64,000 bases of DNA from Flavobacterium commune (GTDB taxonomy: Bacteria; Bacteroidota; Bacteroidia; Flavobacteriales; Flavobacteriaceae). The DNA is taken from the NCBI RefSeq assembly GCF_001857965.1, contig NZ_CP017774.1:682001-746000 (forward strand). The letters are read 5' to 3'. The first letter of the stretch is position 1, and each line of letters opens with the position of its first letter. A program made the translations under genes and the position numbers. Positions 25,063 through 34,099 of this stretch are shown here, piece by piece. The notes under the pieces are model-generated. The model saw only the letters and a program-made list of their open reading frames with translations, was not told where the DNA came from and made no database searches.

Positions 25063-26386
25063 ATATAATATTAAGTAATTGAAACTTAAAAGTCATCTGT
25101 TTTCCCTCTCTAACCACTTTTAACTCAATCCAAATTTCATTCTCTGACCACAAAAGCGAATTAACTTCCTGCAACGAATAATTATACACCTCTTTTCCAT
25201 CAACAGCAACCAGAACATCACCTGTCAGCAAACCACTTTTTGCCGCATTTGAATTTTCTCTGATATAACCTATTTCATAAACGGGCTTCAACTCCATTTT
25301 ATACTTAAGGTTTGCTGTGTTTTTTTCTAAATTCCCACGATCTATTACAATTGAATTATCCTCAACTACAATCAGGCGTCTTACCCATTGTACCCCTGAT
25401 TGCCACAATTCAATTCCGCTTTTGTTATAATAAAATGAAGCTTTATACGATTTGTTTTTCTTTAAAAACAGTAACTGACGGTCATAATCAAAAACAACCG
25501 AAAATCGCCTTAATATTTCCCCTCCTAAAGAGCCGAGTCGGTCATTAGTTAAACTAATATTTTTTATCGAAACAGAATCCGGAAAAGCTACAATAGGCAA
25601 ATCAAATTTAAAATCGGCAATCGAAAATTGAGTTACACGTCCCCGCTTCCCCTCGACAACACCTCCTAAACCATGTCCTAAATAGTCATCAAAATGTTTT
25701 TGAGGAACTTTAATTTTATTCGAAACCTTATCAAAAAGCCAAATCGCATCACTATTTCCGGAATCAATCAGCAATTTTACTACAACATCCTCAGTATCCA
25801 TCTTTACTAAGGCATTTACATAAGGCTTCCTTCTTTCAATAAGTAGCGGAATTTTAGCATATTCTTTCTCCATCTTTTTCTGAAATTTAGAATTCGGCTT
25901 GTAAAAAACCACTTCGCTATTACGATAATCAATAGCAACCAAATGATTTTTAAAAGCCGAATGCCCTATAATTCCATTGACCGTAATCCCTACAAAACTG
26001 GACAAATCAAAAGACAAATCGGTAATTAAGTATAAAAAATGCTCCTTAGATTTCATCTCACCTATAGCCAAAACATTCCCCGAAGATTTAACCCCATCTA
26101 CTCCTTCATTTTCTCCTAAACCTCTAATTTTTATTTTCTCTACATGTTGCAAATGAATCTTTTCAGGATCTTCAAAACCAAACAAAATGGTTTCTTCAAC
26201 TCCTGAATCCAATAAAAATAACAACCGCTCTCCGTTTACATTAATAGGAATAAAAACCAGATTATTAATCACCTGAGCCTTAACTCTGACTTTATCAGTT
26301 TTATTTTCAGCAAATTCAAAACCCTCCTGTGAAAGAACAGGAATTACAAAACCAAATAAGAAAAAAAAGAGCACTATTTTTTTCAT
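25061..26386 (-). CDS. Secreted retropepsin-like aspartyl protease with PDZ domain
   Basis: A 441-residue protein with a signal peptide (IVLFFFLFGFVIPVLSQ). Two aspartyl-protease half-motifs are visible, LFLLDSGVEETI near residue 60 and KLLIDSGNSDAIW near 205, as in clan AA proteins with two lobes. A PDZ domain at about 350-440 has IGYIRENSNAAKSGLLTGDV and VDGKEVYNYSLQEVNSLL. It probably acts on peptides in the periplasm or at the surface; substrates are unknown. The catalytic Asp of both lobes is present as DSG. Monocistronic. Confidence 0.82.
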   Translation of the reverse strand: MKKIVLFFFLFGFVIPVLSQEGFEFAENKTDKVRVKAQVINNLVFIPINVNGERLLFLLDSGVEETILFGFEDPEKIHLQHVEKIKIRGLGENEGVDGVKSSGNVLAIGEMKSKEHFLYLITDLSFDLSSFVGITVNGIIGHSAFKNHLVAIDYRNSEVVFYKPNSKFQKKMEKEYAKIPLLIERRKPYVNALVKMDTEDVVVKLLIDSGNSDAIWLFDKVSNKIKVPQKHFDDYLGHGLGGVVEGKRGRVTQFSIADFKFDLPIVAFPDSVSIKNISLTNDRLGSLGGEILRRFSVVFDYDRQLLFLKKNKSYKASFYYNKSGIELWQSGVQWVRRLIVVEDNSIVIDRGNLEKNTANLKYKMELKPVYEIGYIRENSNAAKSGLLTGDVLVAVDGKEVYNYSLQEVNSLLWSENEIWIELKVVREGKQMTFKFQLLNII

Positions 26387-26510
26387 GAATCGCAGTTTCT
26401 ATAAAGTTAATAAAAATCCTGCTTTTAAATTCATATATTTTCAAATTGTAAAGGGATAGATAGGCTAGTTCAAAAAAAAAATCGCAAATTTGCAGCAAAT
26501 TTTTATTAAC

Positions 26511-27707
26511 ATGCCTGAGATTTCAATAAGAGGCCGAAGAATGCCTGAATCGCCAATTCGAAAATTGGCTCCTTACGCTGACATAGCTAACAAAAAAGGC
26601 TTGAAAGTGTACCATTTAAACATAGGTCAACCCGATATAAAAAGTCCCGAAATAGCCATCCAGGCCATTAAGAATATCAATATGGACATCATTGAGTATG
26701 GTCCATCAGCCGGTTATGAAAGTTACCGTAAAAAATTAGCGCAATTTTACACCAATCAAAATGTAAGGGTCGATTATACCGATATTATGATTACCACCGG
26801 TGGTTCGGAAGCCTTATTGTTTGCTTTAGGCAGCATAATGGATCCGGGAGACGAAGTAATCATTCCGGAACCTTTTTACGCTAATTACCACGCTTTCTCT
26901 GAGGAATCAAGTGCTACTGTAATTCCGGTAAACTCAGATTTCGAAAGCGGCTTTACCCTGCCTTCAATTGAAGCTTTCGAAAAACTGATTACGCCTAAAA
27001 CCAAAGCAATATTAATTTGTAATCCAAGTAACCCAACAGGAAACTTATATTCGGAAACAGAAATTCAACAATTAGGCGAGTTAGTAAAAAAACACGATTT
27101 GTTTTTAATTGCTGACGAAGTGTATCGCGAATTTATATACGACGAAAAAGACCGTCATTATTCAGTAATGAATCTGATTGGTTTAGAGCAAAATGTAATC
27201 ATGATTGATTCCGTTTCAAAACGTTACAGTATGTGTGGTGCTCGAATTGGCTGTATGGTCACTAAAAACAAGGAAGTTATTGCAGCAGCAATGAAATTTG
27301 CGCAGGCTCGTTTGTGTCCTCCTACAATTGAACAAATTGCCTGCGAGGCAGCTATTGACACCCCTCAAAGTTATTTTGACGAAGTAATTACAGAATACAA
27401 AGAAAGAAGAGATACACTAATCACCGAATTACACAAAATTGAAGGTGTAAAAGTTACTCCACCTAAAGCCGCTTTTTATTGTATAGCCGAACTTCCGGTT
27501 GACAATACCGAAACCTTTGCACAATGGTTGTTAGAAAGTTACAACCTAAACAAAGAAACCGTTATGGTGGCTCCCGCGGCAGGATTTTATTCGACTCCGG
27601 GAATGGGTTTAAAACAAGTGCGTATTGCTTATGTACTTAACAAAGAAGACCTGACAAGAGCTGTTCATATTTTAAAAGATGCAATTGCAACTTACAACGC
27701 AAGATAA
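26511..27707 (+). CDS. PLP-dependent aminotransferase, class I/II
   Basis: The ATG at 26511 gives 398 residues; an upstream TTG is open but lies in the probable promoter. Fold-type I aminotransferase motifs are LNIGQPDIKSPEIAI, CNPSNPTGNLYSETE (the substrate/PLP Asn and Arg loop region), IADEVYREFIYDE (PLP ring Asp) and DSVSKRYSMCGARIGCMV, with the Schiff-base Lys after SVS. It transfers an amino group between an amino acid and a 2-oxo acid, and it resembles aspartate/aromatic aminotransferases. The exact substrate cannot be read from sequence. A CAAATTTG near 26486 is close to, but not, a -7 box. Confidence 0.88.
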   Translation: MPEISIRGRRMPESPIRKLAPYADIANKKGLKVYHLNIGQPDIKSPEIAIQAIKNINMDIIEYGPSAGYESYRKKLAQFYTNQNVRVDYTDIMITTGGSEALLFALGSIMDPGDEVIIPEPFYANYHAFSEESSATVIPVNSDFESGFTLPSIEAFEKLITPKTKAILICNPSNPTGNLYSETEIQQLGELVKKHDLFLIADEVYREFIYDEKDRHYSVMNLIGLEQNVIMIDSVSKRYSMCGARIGCMVTKNKEVIAAAMKFAQARLCPPTIEQIACEAAIDTPQSYFDEVITEYKERRDTLITELHKIEGVKVTPPKAAFYCIAELPVDNTETFAQWLLESYNLNKETVMVAPAAGFYSTPGMGLKQVRIAYVLNKEDLTRAVHILKDAIATYNAR

Positions 27708-27735
27708 GGACTTATATTTCTTTTAAAACCTATTA

Positions 27736-27777
27736 ACAAAGACAATAACCCATTTAAAGTTATTGTCTTTGTTTGTT
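27736..27777 (+). terminator. Terminator after the aminotransferase gene
   Basis: A 14-bp perfect stem (ACAAAGACAATAAC/GTTATTGTCTTTGT) with a T-rich tail, 29 bp after the stop. Confidence 0.8.
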
Positions 27778-27904
27778 TAAAATCATTGTTAAATTAGCGA
27801 CCAAAAAGAGCTGATTTTTTATCAAAAGCTATAGAAATTCTTTAATTTATATTAATTATCTTTACAGCCTTAAAAATATACACCCACTATAATAGTAGTA
27901 TTTA

Positions 27905-28576
27905 ATGATACAAAACGAAGAACTGCACGACGAAATCGGAGACAATCACATTAGTTCAAGTGCAAAAAATCCAATGCGAGAGGACGCTTTCGCAATTTCG
28001 GATGATGAAAAAATTGACAAAATAAAAAAAGATGTCGAAAACATCCTTCTAACACTTGGGATGGATCTAAACGACGACAGCTTAAAAGGTACACCTAACC
28101 GTGTAGCTAAAATGTTTGTAAAGGAAATTTTTGGCGGACTAAATCCAAACAAAAAACCAAAAGCTTCTACCTTTGACAACAACTACAAATACGGTGAGAT
28201 GTTAGTCGAAAAAAACATTATTGTTTATTCTACCTGCGAGCATCACTTATTACCAATTATAGGTAGAGCTCACGTGGCTTACATTTCAAACGGAAGAGTT
28301 ATTGGTTTATCAAAAATGAACCGAATTGTAGAATATTACTCTAAAAGACCTCAGGTACAAGAGCGTCTTACAATGCAAATTGTACAAGAATTACAAAAAG
28401 CTTTAGGAACCGAAGATGTGGCCTGCGTTATTGACGCTAAACATCTTTGTGTGAATTCAAGAGGAATCAGTGATATTGAAAGCAGCACCGTTACATCTGA
28501 ATTTGGCGGAAAATTCAAAGAAGTACAATGCAAAAGAGAATTTTTAGACTATATCAAATTAGAAACCAGATTCTAA
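27905..28576 (+). CDS. folE: GTP cyclohydrolase I
   Basis: A 223-residue enzyme making 7,8-dihydroneopterin triphosphate from GTP, the entry to folate and biopterin synthesis. Seen: VYSTCEHHLLPIIGRAHVAY with zinc ligands Cys and His, VIGLSKMNRIVEYYSKRPQV and VACVIDAKHLCVNSRGI with the second zinc Cys. The N-terminal 45 residues are a variable acidic extension. It heads a run of four same-strand genes (folE-cysS-yidD-lgt) with gaps of 59, 63 and 60 bp. The best -7 box upstream (TATCTTTA at 27857) has one mismatch. A PTPS-type gene that could use its product is at 33674-34084. Confidence 0.96.
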   Translation: MIQNEELHDEIGDNHISSSAKNPMREDAFAISDDEKIDKIKKDVENILLTLGMDLNDDSLKGTPNRVAKMFVKEIFGGLNPNKKPKASTFDNNYKYGEMLVEKNIIVYSTCEHHLLPIIGRAHVAYISNGRVIGLSKMNRIVEYYSKRPQVQERLTMQIVQELQKALGTEDVACVIDAKHLCVNSRGISDIESSTVTSEFGGKFKEVQCKREFLDYIKLETRF

Positions 28577-28635
28577 AAACACAATATTCTTTTGAATCAA
28601 AAGCCCTAAATTATATTTTCGATAAAAAATAAAAC

Positions 28636-30114
28636 ATGTCAATTTACAATACTCAAACACTAAAAATATACAATTCACTCTCTGGAGAGAAAGAAACTTT
28701 TGTACCTATAAACGAAGGCAGTATTGGAATGTATGTTTGCGGACCAACAGTTTATAGTAATGTACACCTTGGAAACCTAAGAACTTTCATGTCTTTTGAT
28801 GTGATTTTCAGATATTTTACACATTTAGGCTACAAAGTAAGATATGTTAGAAACATCACCGATGTAGGTCACATCGTCGATGATGTAGATGAAGGTGAAG
28901 ATAAAATTGCCAAAAAAGCACGCTTAGAGCAATTAGAACCTATGGAAGTCGTACAGCGTTATACAGTCGATTTTCACGAAATTCTAAAAGCATTCAACTT
29001 CCTGCCTCCCAGTATCGAACCTACCGCAACAGGCCATATTATTGAGCAAATCGAAATTATCAAAAAAATAATTGATTCGGGAATTGGTTACGAAGCCAAC
29101 GGATCGGTTTATTTTGACGTGGTTAAATTTAACAAAACCAATAATTACGGAAAATTAAGCGGGCGCAATATCGAAGACATGCTTGCTAACACCCGGGATC
29201 TTGACGGACAATCTGACAAGAGAAATCCTCAGGATTTTGCTTTATGGAAAAAAGCCGAACCACAACACATCATGCGTTGGCCTTCACCGTGGAGCGATGG
29301 TTTCCCTGGCTGGCATTTAGAATGCACCGCCATGAGCACCAAATACCTTGGCAATCATTTTGACATTCACGGCGGCGGAATGGATTTAAAATTCCCTCAC
29401 CACGAATGCGAAATAGCTCAAAACGAAGCCTGCACAGGACAAACTCCGGTAAATTACTGGATGCACGCCAACATGCTTACCTTAAACGGTAAAAAAATGG
29501 CCAAATCAACCGGAAACAACATTTTACCAAGAGAAATTTTAACCGGCGAAAACACCGTTTTAAGCAAAGCTTTCCCGGCATCAGTAGCACGTTTTTTTAT
29601 GCTACAAGCACATTACCGCAGCATTCTTGACTTTTCGGACGAAGCCATTGTTGCTGCCGAAAAAGGATACAAGAGACTTATGGAAGCAATTGATTCGCTA
29701 AAGCAAATAAAAACCAGCTCAAACAGCAGCTTAGACATTGCTGACTGGAAACAACTTTGCTATGACGCAATGAATGACGATTTCAACACTCCTATTTTAA
29801 TTGCGCAATTATTTGAAGGTGTTCGCTTTATCAACTTACTAAAAGAAAACAAAGAAAGTATTAGTGCCGCTGATCTTGAAACACTTGCTACAACCATACA
29901 TTCTTTTGTTTTTGATGTCCTTGGACTCGAAAATCAAAAAGCAACTGACAACAGTAACGACAAATTAGAAGGCACAATCAATATGTTAATTGGTATGCGA
30001 AACAAAGCGCGTGCTGATAAAGATTTCGCTATGTCTGACCATATCAGAGACCAATTGCTTGCTTTAGGAATCCAACTAAAAGACAGTAAAGAAGGAACAA
30101 GTTTCAGTATTTAG
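28636..30114 (+). CDS. cysS: Cysteinyl-tRNA synthetase
   Basis: A 492-residue class I synthetase. [20 protein letters not shown] carries the zinc Cys and the HIGH-type motif (HLGN). [17 protein letters not shown] and [11 protein letters not shown] carry further zinc ligands. [17 protein letters not shown] is the KMSKS loop (as KMAKS). It charges tRNA-Cys in the cytoplasm. Length is normal for CysRS. It lies 59 bp after folE on the same strand, probably cotranscribed. Confidence 0.97.
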   Translation: MSIYNTQTLKIYNSLSGEKETFVPINEGSIGMYVCGPTVYSNVHLGNLRTFMSFDVIFRYFTHLGYKVRYVRNITDVGHIVDDVDEGEDKIAKKARLEQLEPMEVVQRYTVDFHEILKAFNFLPPSIEPTATGHIIEQIEIIKKIIDSGIGYEANGSVYFDVVKFNKTNNYGKLSGRNIEDMLANTRDLDGQSDKRNPQDFALWKKAEPQHIMRWPSPWSDGFPGWHLECTAMSTKYLGNHFDIHGGGMDLKFPHHECEIAQNEACTGQTPVNYWMHANMLTLNGKKMAKSTGNNILPREILTGENTVLSKAFPASVARFFMLQAHYRSILDFSDEAIVAAEKGYKRLMEAIDSLKQIKTSSNSSLDIADWKQLCYDAMNDDFNTPILIAQLFEGVRFINLLKENKESISAADLETLATTIHSFVFDVLGLENQKATDNSNDKLEGTINMLIGMRNKARADKDFAMSDHIRDQLLALGIQLKDSKEGTSFSI

Positions 30115-30177
30115 TTTTGAGATTTTATTGAAAACATTCTTTTATGAATCTCAAAACCATTAGATAAAACAATAAAA

Positions 30178-30426
30178 ATGTTTTCAAAAATTATCATATT
30201 TCCATTTGTATTATTGGTACGTTGCTATCAGCTGGTTATCTCTCCGCTCATGCCGGCAGCTTGCAGATTTACACCTACTTGTTCAGCATATATGATTGAA
30301 GCTTTAAAAATGCACGGATTGTTTTACGGAGGTTTTTTAGGCATTAAAAGAATCCTAAGCTGTCATCCCTGGGGAAAAAGCGGTTATGATCCGGTACCCG
30401 AAAAGAAATGCAATCACAAACATTAA
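30178..30426 (+). CDS. yidD: Membrane protein insertion efficiency factor YidD
   Basis: An 82-residue protein with all the landmarks of the YidD family: [56 protein letters not shown]. It is a small peripheral membrane protein thought to assist YidC in membrane insertion. It is usually found next to rnpA/yidC in other bacteria, but here it sits between cysS and lgt, an arrangement seen in Flavobacteria. Confidence 0.95.
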   Translation: MFSKIIIFPFVLLVRCYQLVISPLMPAACRFTPTCSAYMIEALKMHGLFYGGFLGIKRILSCHPWGKSGYDPVPEKKCNHKH

Positions 30427-30486
30427 CCTTTAATTAGTACTGGTTTTACTTTAAATATTTAATTTTACAACTATAAAACAAAACAC

Positions 30487-31413
30487 ATGATACACAGTTT
30501 AAATATCGTATGGAATCCATCCGAAGGTATAGATTTAGGTTTCTTTGTAATTCGATTTTACAGCCTAATGTTTGTAGTTGCTTTTGGATTAGGTTGGTAT
30601 ATTATGAAAAACATTTTCGAACGTGAAAATGAATCCATAGACAAACTGGACTCGCTATTTGTTTGGACAGTACTTGCCACATTAATCGGCGCCAGACTGG
30701 GACACGTGTTTTTTTACGACTGGGAATATTTTAGAAATCATTTACTCGAAATCTTTTTGCCTTTTAGGTTTTCTCCTAAATTTGAATTCACCGGATTTCA
30801 GGGATTAGCCAGTCATGGTGCTGCAATTTCGATAATAATTGCCATGTACTATTATAGTAAAAACATCTTAAAACGACCAATACTTTGGATTTTGGACCGC
30901 GTAGTTATTGCTGTTGCAAGTGGTGCTATTTTTGTTAGATTGGGTAATTTTTTCAATTCAGAAATTGTTGGAAAAGAAACCAACTCACCTTTTGGAATAA
31001 AATTTATTCAGGACTATTACAGCAAAGCCGATGCGGTTAACGCAACACAAATAGCCAATCCCAAAGAAGCCTTTAATGCCATCGCAACAAATCCAAAATT
31101 TGCCAATTTACTGGCGCAGGTTCCCATTAAACACCCAACCCAGCTATACGAAGCCTTCTGTTATGTTTTTGTACTTGCTATATTATTCTTTCTATACTGG
31201 AAAACCGAAGCCAGAAAAAAATCCGGATTCTTATTTGGCCTTTTCCTTGTGCTCTTATTTTCAGTTCGTATGGTAGTCGAATCAGTAAAAGAAAGTCAGG
31301 GAGGATTTGAAAATGCTTTAGGATTACTTTCAACAGGTCAATGGCTAAGTATTCCGTTTATCCTAATTGGTTTCTATTTTATATTCACAGCCGAGAAACC
31401 TGTCAAAATATAA
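30487..31413 (+). CDS. lgt: Prolipoprotein diacylglyceryl transferase
   Basis: A 308-residue inner-membrane enzyme that attaches diacylglycerol from phosphatidylglycerol to the lipobox Cys, the first step of lipoprotein maturation. About seven membrane segments. Conserved stretches include FFVIRFYSLMFVVAFGLGWY, GARLGHVFFYDWEYF, GFQGLASHGAAISIIIAMYY and AIFVRLGNFFNSEIVGK (Arg and Asn of the lgt signature), with HPTQLYEAF near 217. It is needed for the many lipoproteins in this window, including GldI. It is the last gene of the folE-cysS-yidD-lgt run and is followed by a strong terminator. Confidence 0.95.
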   Translation: MIHSLNIVWNPSEGIDLGFFVIRFYSLMFVVAFGLGWYIMKNIFERENESIDKLDSLFVWTVLATLIGARLGHVFFYDWEYFRNHLLEIFLPFRFSPKFEFTGFQGLASHGAAISIIIAMYYYSKNILKRPILWILDRVVIAVASGAIFVRLGNFFNSEIVGKETNSPFGIKFIQDYYSKADAVNATQIANPKEAFNAIATNPKFANLLAQVPIKHPTQLYEAFCYVFVLAILFFLYWKTEARKKSGFLFGLFLVLLFSVRMVVESVKESQGGFENALGLLSTGQWLSIPFILIGFYFIFTAEKPVKI

Positions 31414-31427
31414 AACTTTATCACATA

Positions 31428-31465
31428 AAAAAAATGCCGTCTAACCTAATAGACGGCATTTTTTT
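31428..31465 (+). terminator. Terminator of lgt
   Basis: A 16-bp perfect stem (AAAAAAATGCCGTCTA/TAGACGGCATTTTTTT) around six bases. A second, weaker AT hairpin (31472-31516) follows. Confidence 0.85.
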
Positions 31466-31524
31466 ATGTTAAAATTCCAAATTTTAAAACAATTGGAATT
31501 TAAAAATTTGGAATTTGTTTTCAC

Positions 31525-31557
31525 AAAAAAACCACCTAATTTCTTAGATGGTTTTAC
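31525..31557 (-). terminator. Terminator of the downstream tRNA-Thr
   Basis: Minus-strand stem AAAACCATCTAA/TTAGGTGGTTTT with a T run, just after the first tRNA's 3' end. It is a near copy of the hairpin at 31659-31689. Confidence 0.7.
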
Positions 31558-31562
31558 TTAAG

Positions 31563-31636
31563 AGCCGATAGAGGGACTCGAACCCACGACCTGCTGATTA
31601 CAAATCAGCTGCTCTAGCCAGCTGAGCTACATCGGC
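31563..31636 (-). tRNA. tRNA-Thr (anticodon TGT), copy 1
   Basis: Read on the minus strand it begins GCCGATGTAGCTCAGCTGG. The acceptor stem GCCGATG/TATCGGC, the anticodon arm GCTGA-TTTGTAA-TCAGC (anticodon TGT) and the TPsiC arm CGTGGGTTCGAGTCC all form. No CCA is encoded. It is identical to the copy 132 bp upstream. Confidence 0.96.
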
Positions 31637-31658
31637 CTGTAATAATGTCAATTTCAAT

Positions 31659-31689
31659 AAAAAACCACCTAATTCCTTAAGTGGTTTTA
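31659..31689 (-). terminator. Hairpin between the two tRNA-Thr genes
   Basis: Stem AAAACCACTTAA/TTAGGTGGTTTT with a T run on the minus strand. It is part of the 132-bp duplicated unit and may terminate or mark processing of the upstream tRNA. Confidence 0.65.
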
Positions 31690-31694
31690 CTAAG

Positions 31695-31768
31695 AGCCGA
31701 TAGAGGGACTCGAACCCACGACCTGCTGATTACAAATCAGCTGCTCTAGCCAGCTGAGCTACATCGGC
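31695..31768 (-). tRNA. tRNA-Thr (anticodon TGT), copy 2
   Basis: The same 74-base sequence as copy 1, with all four arms pairing and anticodon TGT. It lies next to a strong promoter (31785-31814), so it is transcribed first. No CCA is encoded. Confidence 0.96.
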
Positions 31769-31784
31769 GTCATTATTACGAGTG

Positions 31785-31814
31785 CAAATATACAGCTGAA
31801 TTTCTTTTTTCCAA
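31785..31814 (-). promoter_or_regulatory. Promoter of the tRNA-Thr genes (TTG-N19-TATATTTG)
   Basis: On the minus strand TATATTTG (31785-31792) is preceded 19 bases upstream by TTG (31812-31814), a full match to the Flavobacterium -33/-7 pattern. Transcription would start within about ten bases of the tRNA. Confidence 0.75.
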
Positions 31815-31847
31815 AGGAAATCTGCACTTTTTTTCGCTTTTTACTGA

Positions 31848-32114
31848 CTACAATTGGTTGATTTTAGCAATCAATTGATTTGCAACTTGTTCCAATTCTA
31901 CATTGATTTGCTTAAAGTGTGCTTTTTTATTTTCAACATTCTTAGCATTCACTTTTGTGATTAAATTATCAAAAGCAGCAATAGCCTCGTCAATTAAATT
32001 ATTTGTTTCTTCAGTAGGTTTTCCTGTTGTAGAAATTTCAAACAAGTAAACCGCCTCAATAATATCTCCTAAAACGTAGTTGATGTCTTTCTTTAAATTC
32101 TTAACGTTTGCCAT
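31848..32114 (-). CDS. Small conserved helical protein
   Basis: An 88-residue all-helical cytoplasmic protein beginning MANVKNLKKDINYVLGDIIE and ending EQVANQLIAKINQL. It has no signal peptide or known domain. Single short helical-bundle proteins of this kind are conserved in Flavobacteriaceae, with function unknown. It is monocistronic with its own -7 box. Confidence 0.7.
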   Translation of the reverse strand: MANVKNLKKDINYVLGDIIEAVYLFEISTTGKPTEETNNLIDEAIAAFDNLITKVNAKNVENKKAHFKQINVELEQVANQLIAKINQL

Positions 32115-32140
32115 TTTTATTTAATTTTAATTTGCGTTTG

Positions 32141-32148
32141 CAAAAGTA
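32141..32148 (-). promoter_or_regulatory. -7 box TACTTTTG
   Basis: An exact TAnnTTTG on the minus strand, 26 bp before the ATG of the 88-residue gene. Confidence 0.5.
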
Positions 32149-32170
32149 CACATAAACTTTCTATTAGCCA

Positions 32171-33139
32171 CTATGAAATGTAAATTTCTAAAATAGAAGC
32201 TTTTCCACTCAAAACAAACTCTTTGATTGCAGCCGGAATCAACACTGTATCTCCTTTTTTATAACTGTACCTCACACCATTATAATCCAATTCAAAACTT
32301 CCTTCCACACACATATAAACCGTAAAAGTATCCCCTGATTTCTCAAGAGATACTTCTCCATCCAAAGGAACAAAATTAGTTGTAAAATAAGGACAGTCAA
32401 CAACAACGTTGGATTGATTTACTTCTTTTGTATATTCTTTATAAGTATCAACCTTGTCATAATTAATAGCATCTAGAGCTTGATCAATATGCAATTCTCT
32501 TCCATTACCCTGAGCATCTACCCTGTCAAAATCATAAATTCGATACGTAATATCAGAAGTTTGCTGGATCTCGGCAACCACTAAGCCTGCTCCAATGGCA
32601 TGAACTGTTCCTGTTTCCAGAAAAAACACATCTCCCGATTTTACTTTCACATCATCCAATATAGAAAGCAAACTTTTGTTCTCAAGATTTTCTAAATATT
32701 CATTAGCATTCGATTTTTCTTTAAAACCCACAATAATACGAGCATCATCATCAGCCTGCATGATGTACCACATCTCTGTTTTTCCAAAAGAATTATGACG
32801 TTCCTTAGCCAAGGCATCATTAGGATGCACCTGAATGGATAAATCCTCACGAGCATCCAGATATTTAAAAAGTAACGGAAATTGCTTCCCGAATTTTTGA
32901 TAAACCGCTGTTCCTAAAATCTCATTTGGAGCCTCATCAATTACTTCAAGCAATGATTTTCCTTTTAACACTCCATTTGCAACAATACTCACGTCGCCTT
33001 CAACAGTTGACAATTCCCAACTTTCACCGGTTGTTGCCGATTCGATTGCTTTATTAAGTACTGTTTTTAATTTTTCTCCACCCCAAATTCGTTCTTTTAA
33101 AATTGGTTGAAATTGTAATGGATATAGATTCTGTATCAT
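32171..33139 (-). CDS. manA: Mannose-6-phosphate isomerase, class I
   Basis: A 322-residue zinc-dependent isomerase linking fructose-6-P and mannose-6-P, supplying GDP-mannose/fucose precursors for glycans such as those of the locus at 46.6-64 kb. Cupin motifs seen are RIWGGEKLKTVL, SWELSTVEGDVS, LSIQVHPNDALAKER (zinc Gln and His), KTEMWYIM (zinc Glu) and LETGTVHAIGAGL (zinc His). It is monocistronic, with a good promoter upstream (TTG-N18-TATTTTTG). Confidence 0.93.
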   Translation of the reverse strand: MIQNLYPLQFQPILKERIWGGEKLKTVLNKAIESATTGESWELSTVEGDVSIVANGVLKGKSLLEVIDEAPNEILGTAVYQKFGKQFPLLFKYLDAREDLSIQVHPNDALAKERHNSFGKTEMWYIMQADDDARIIVGFKEKSNANEYLENLENKSLLSILDDVKVKSGDVFFLETGTVHAIGAGLVVAEIQQTSDITYRIYDFDRVDAQGNGRELHIDQALDAINYDKVDTYKEYTKEVNQSNVVVDCPYFTTNFVPLDGEVSLEKSGDTFTVYMCVEGSFELDYNGVRYSYKKGDTVLIPAAIKEFVLSGKASILEIYIS

Positions 33140-33168
33140 TTTATTTTTTGTTTTTTTTTATTTCGAAA

Positions 33169-33197
33169 CAAAAATAACTATCGTAACTCACTTTCAA
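33169..33197 (-). promoter_or_regulatory. Promoter of manA (TTG-N18-TATTTTTG)
   Basis: On the minus strand TATTTTTG (33169-33176) lies 18 bases from a TTG (33195-33197), matching the -33/-7 consensus, 30 bp before the ATG. Confidence 0.65.
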
Positions 33198-33224
33198 CAA
33201 GTACTATTTAGTCATTTCTATAGA

Positions 33225-33674
33225 TTATTCAGTCAATTTTTCAATCATTTTCTTCACATGTTTCATTCCCAGTACACTGTCAAATACCATTTGTATCACT
33301 CCGTTTTTATCCAATAAATAAGTAACCCTTCCCGGAAGCAAGCCTAAAAAAGCTGATGGAACCCCAAAAAGCTTTCGAAGAGCCTTATCTGAATCGGATA
33401 ATAGTAAAAAAGGTAAGTTGTATTTTCGAATAAATTCCTGATGCGAATTAACATCATCCGAAGAAACCCCGATAATCTCAACACCCAAGTCAACAAATTC
33501 AGCATAATTATCCCGAAAACCACAAGCCTGAGCAGTACATTGCGGCGTATCATCTTTAGGATAGAAATAAATAATAACGGTTTTTTTACCAATTACTGAA
33601 TCACTTTCAAAAATAGCACCACTAGCCTCTTTGGCTGTAAATTTTGGAACGGTATCACCTGTTTTCAGCGCCAT
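33225..33674 (-). CDS. bcp: Thioredoxin-dependent thiol peroxidase (Bcp type peroxiredoxin)
   Basis: A 149-residue peroxiredoxin reducing peroxides in the cytoplasm. FYPKDDTPQCTAQACGFRDN has the peroxidatic Cys (TPQC) and a second Cys five residues later (C-x4-C), the atypical two-Cys arrangement of Bcp. The family consensus at this point is usually TPGCT; Gln replaces Gly. Its ATG shares one base with the stop of the preceding PTPS gene (TAATG), so translation is coupled. The PTPS and bcp genes, with idi 15 bp upstream of them, form one operon. Confidence 0.93.
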   Translation of the reverse strand: MALKTGDTVPKFTAKEASGAIFESDSVIGKKTVIIYFYPKDDTPQCTAQACGFRDNYAEFVDLGVEIIGVSSDDVNSHQEFIRKYNLPFLLLSDSDKALRKLFGVPSAFLGLLPGRVTYLLDKNGVIQMVFDSVLGMKHVKKMIEKLTE

Positions 33675-34084
33675 TATTCTCCTTTGTAAGTTACAAAATT
33701 ACGAGGCGTTTCATAAAGCACCACTTCTAAGTCAAATTGAGAGTCTATGCGTTTTCTGACTTTATTCCAAATTACCACTGCAATATTTTCGGCAGTTGGA
33801 TTTAGATTTTCAAATTCAGCTACATCTAAATTCAAATTTTTATGATCAAAAGCATCTTCCACCTCTTCTTTGATAATAGCTGCCAAAATCTTAGCATCCA
33901 TTACAAAACCAGTTTCAGGATCGATTGCACCGGTAACACTCACAATTAACTCATAATTATGTCCGTGAAAATTAGGATTATTACACTTACCAAAAACCGC
34001 ATCATTTTTTTCAAAAGTCCAATCTTTTCGATACAAGCGATGCGCTGCATTAAAATGTGCTTTTCTACTTATTGTTACTCTCAT
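33674..34084 (-). CDS. 6-pyruvoyl-tetrahydropterin synthase family protein (C-x5-HGH type)
   Basis: A 136-residue T-fold enzyme. The zinc ligands are in FNAAHRLYRKDW and NFHGHNYELIVSV. The catalytic Cys lies in GKCNNPNFHGHNY, spaced C-x5-HGH, which is the spacing of true PTPS (biopterin route) rather than the C-x3-HGH of QueD (queuosine route). DHKNLNLDV and the C-terminal ETPRNFVTYKGE also resemble animal PTPS. The substrate 7,8-dihydroneopterin triphosphate would come from the GTP cyclohydrolase at 27905. Automatic annotation would probably call it QueD. It lies between idi and bcp, coupled to bcp by a one-base overlap. Confidence 0.85.
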   Translation of the reverse strand: MRVTISRKAHFNAAHRLYRKDWTFEKNDAVFGKCNNPNFHGHNYELIVSVTGAIDPETGFVMDAKILAAIIKEEVEDAFDHKNLNLDVAEFENLNPTAENIAVVIWNKVRKRIDSQFDLEVVLYETPRNFVTYKGE

Positions 34085-34099
34085 AGTGCCACTTTACTT

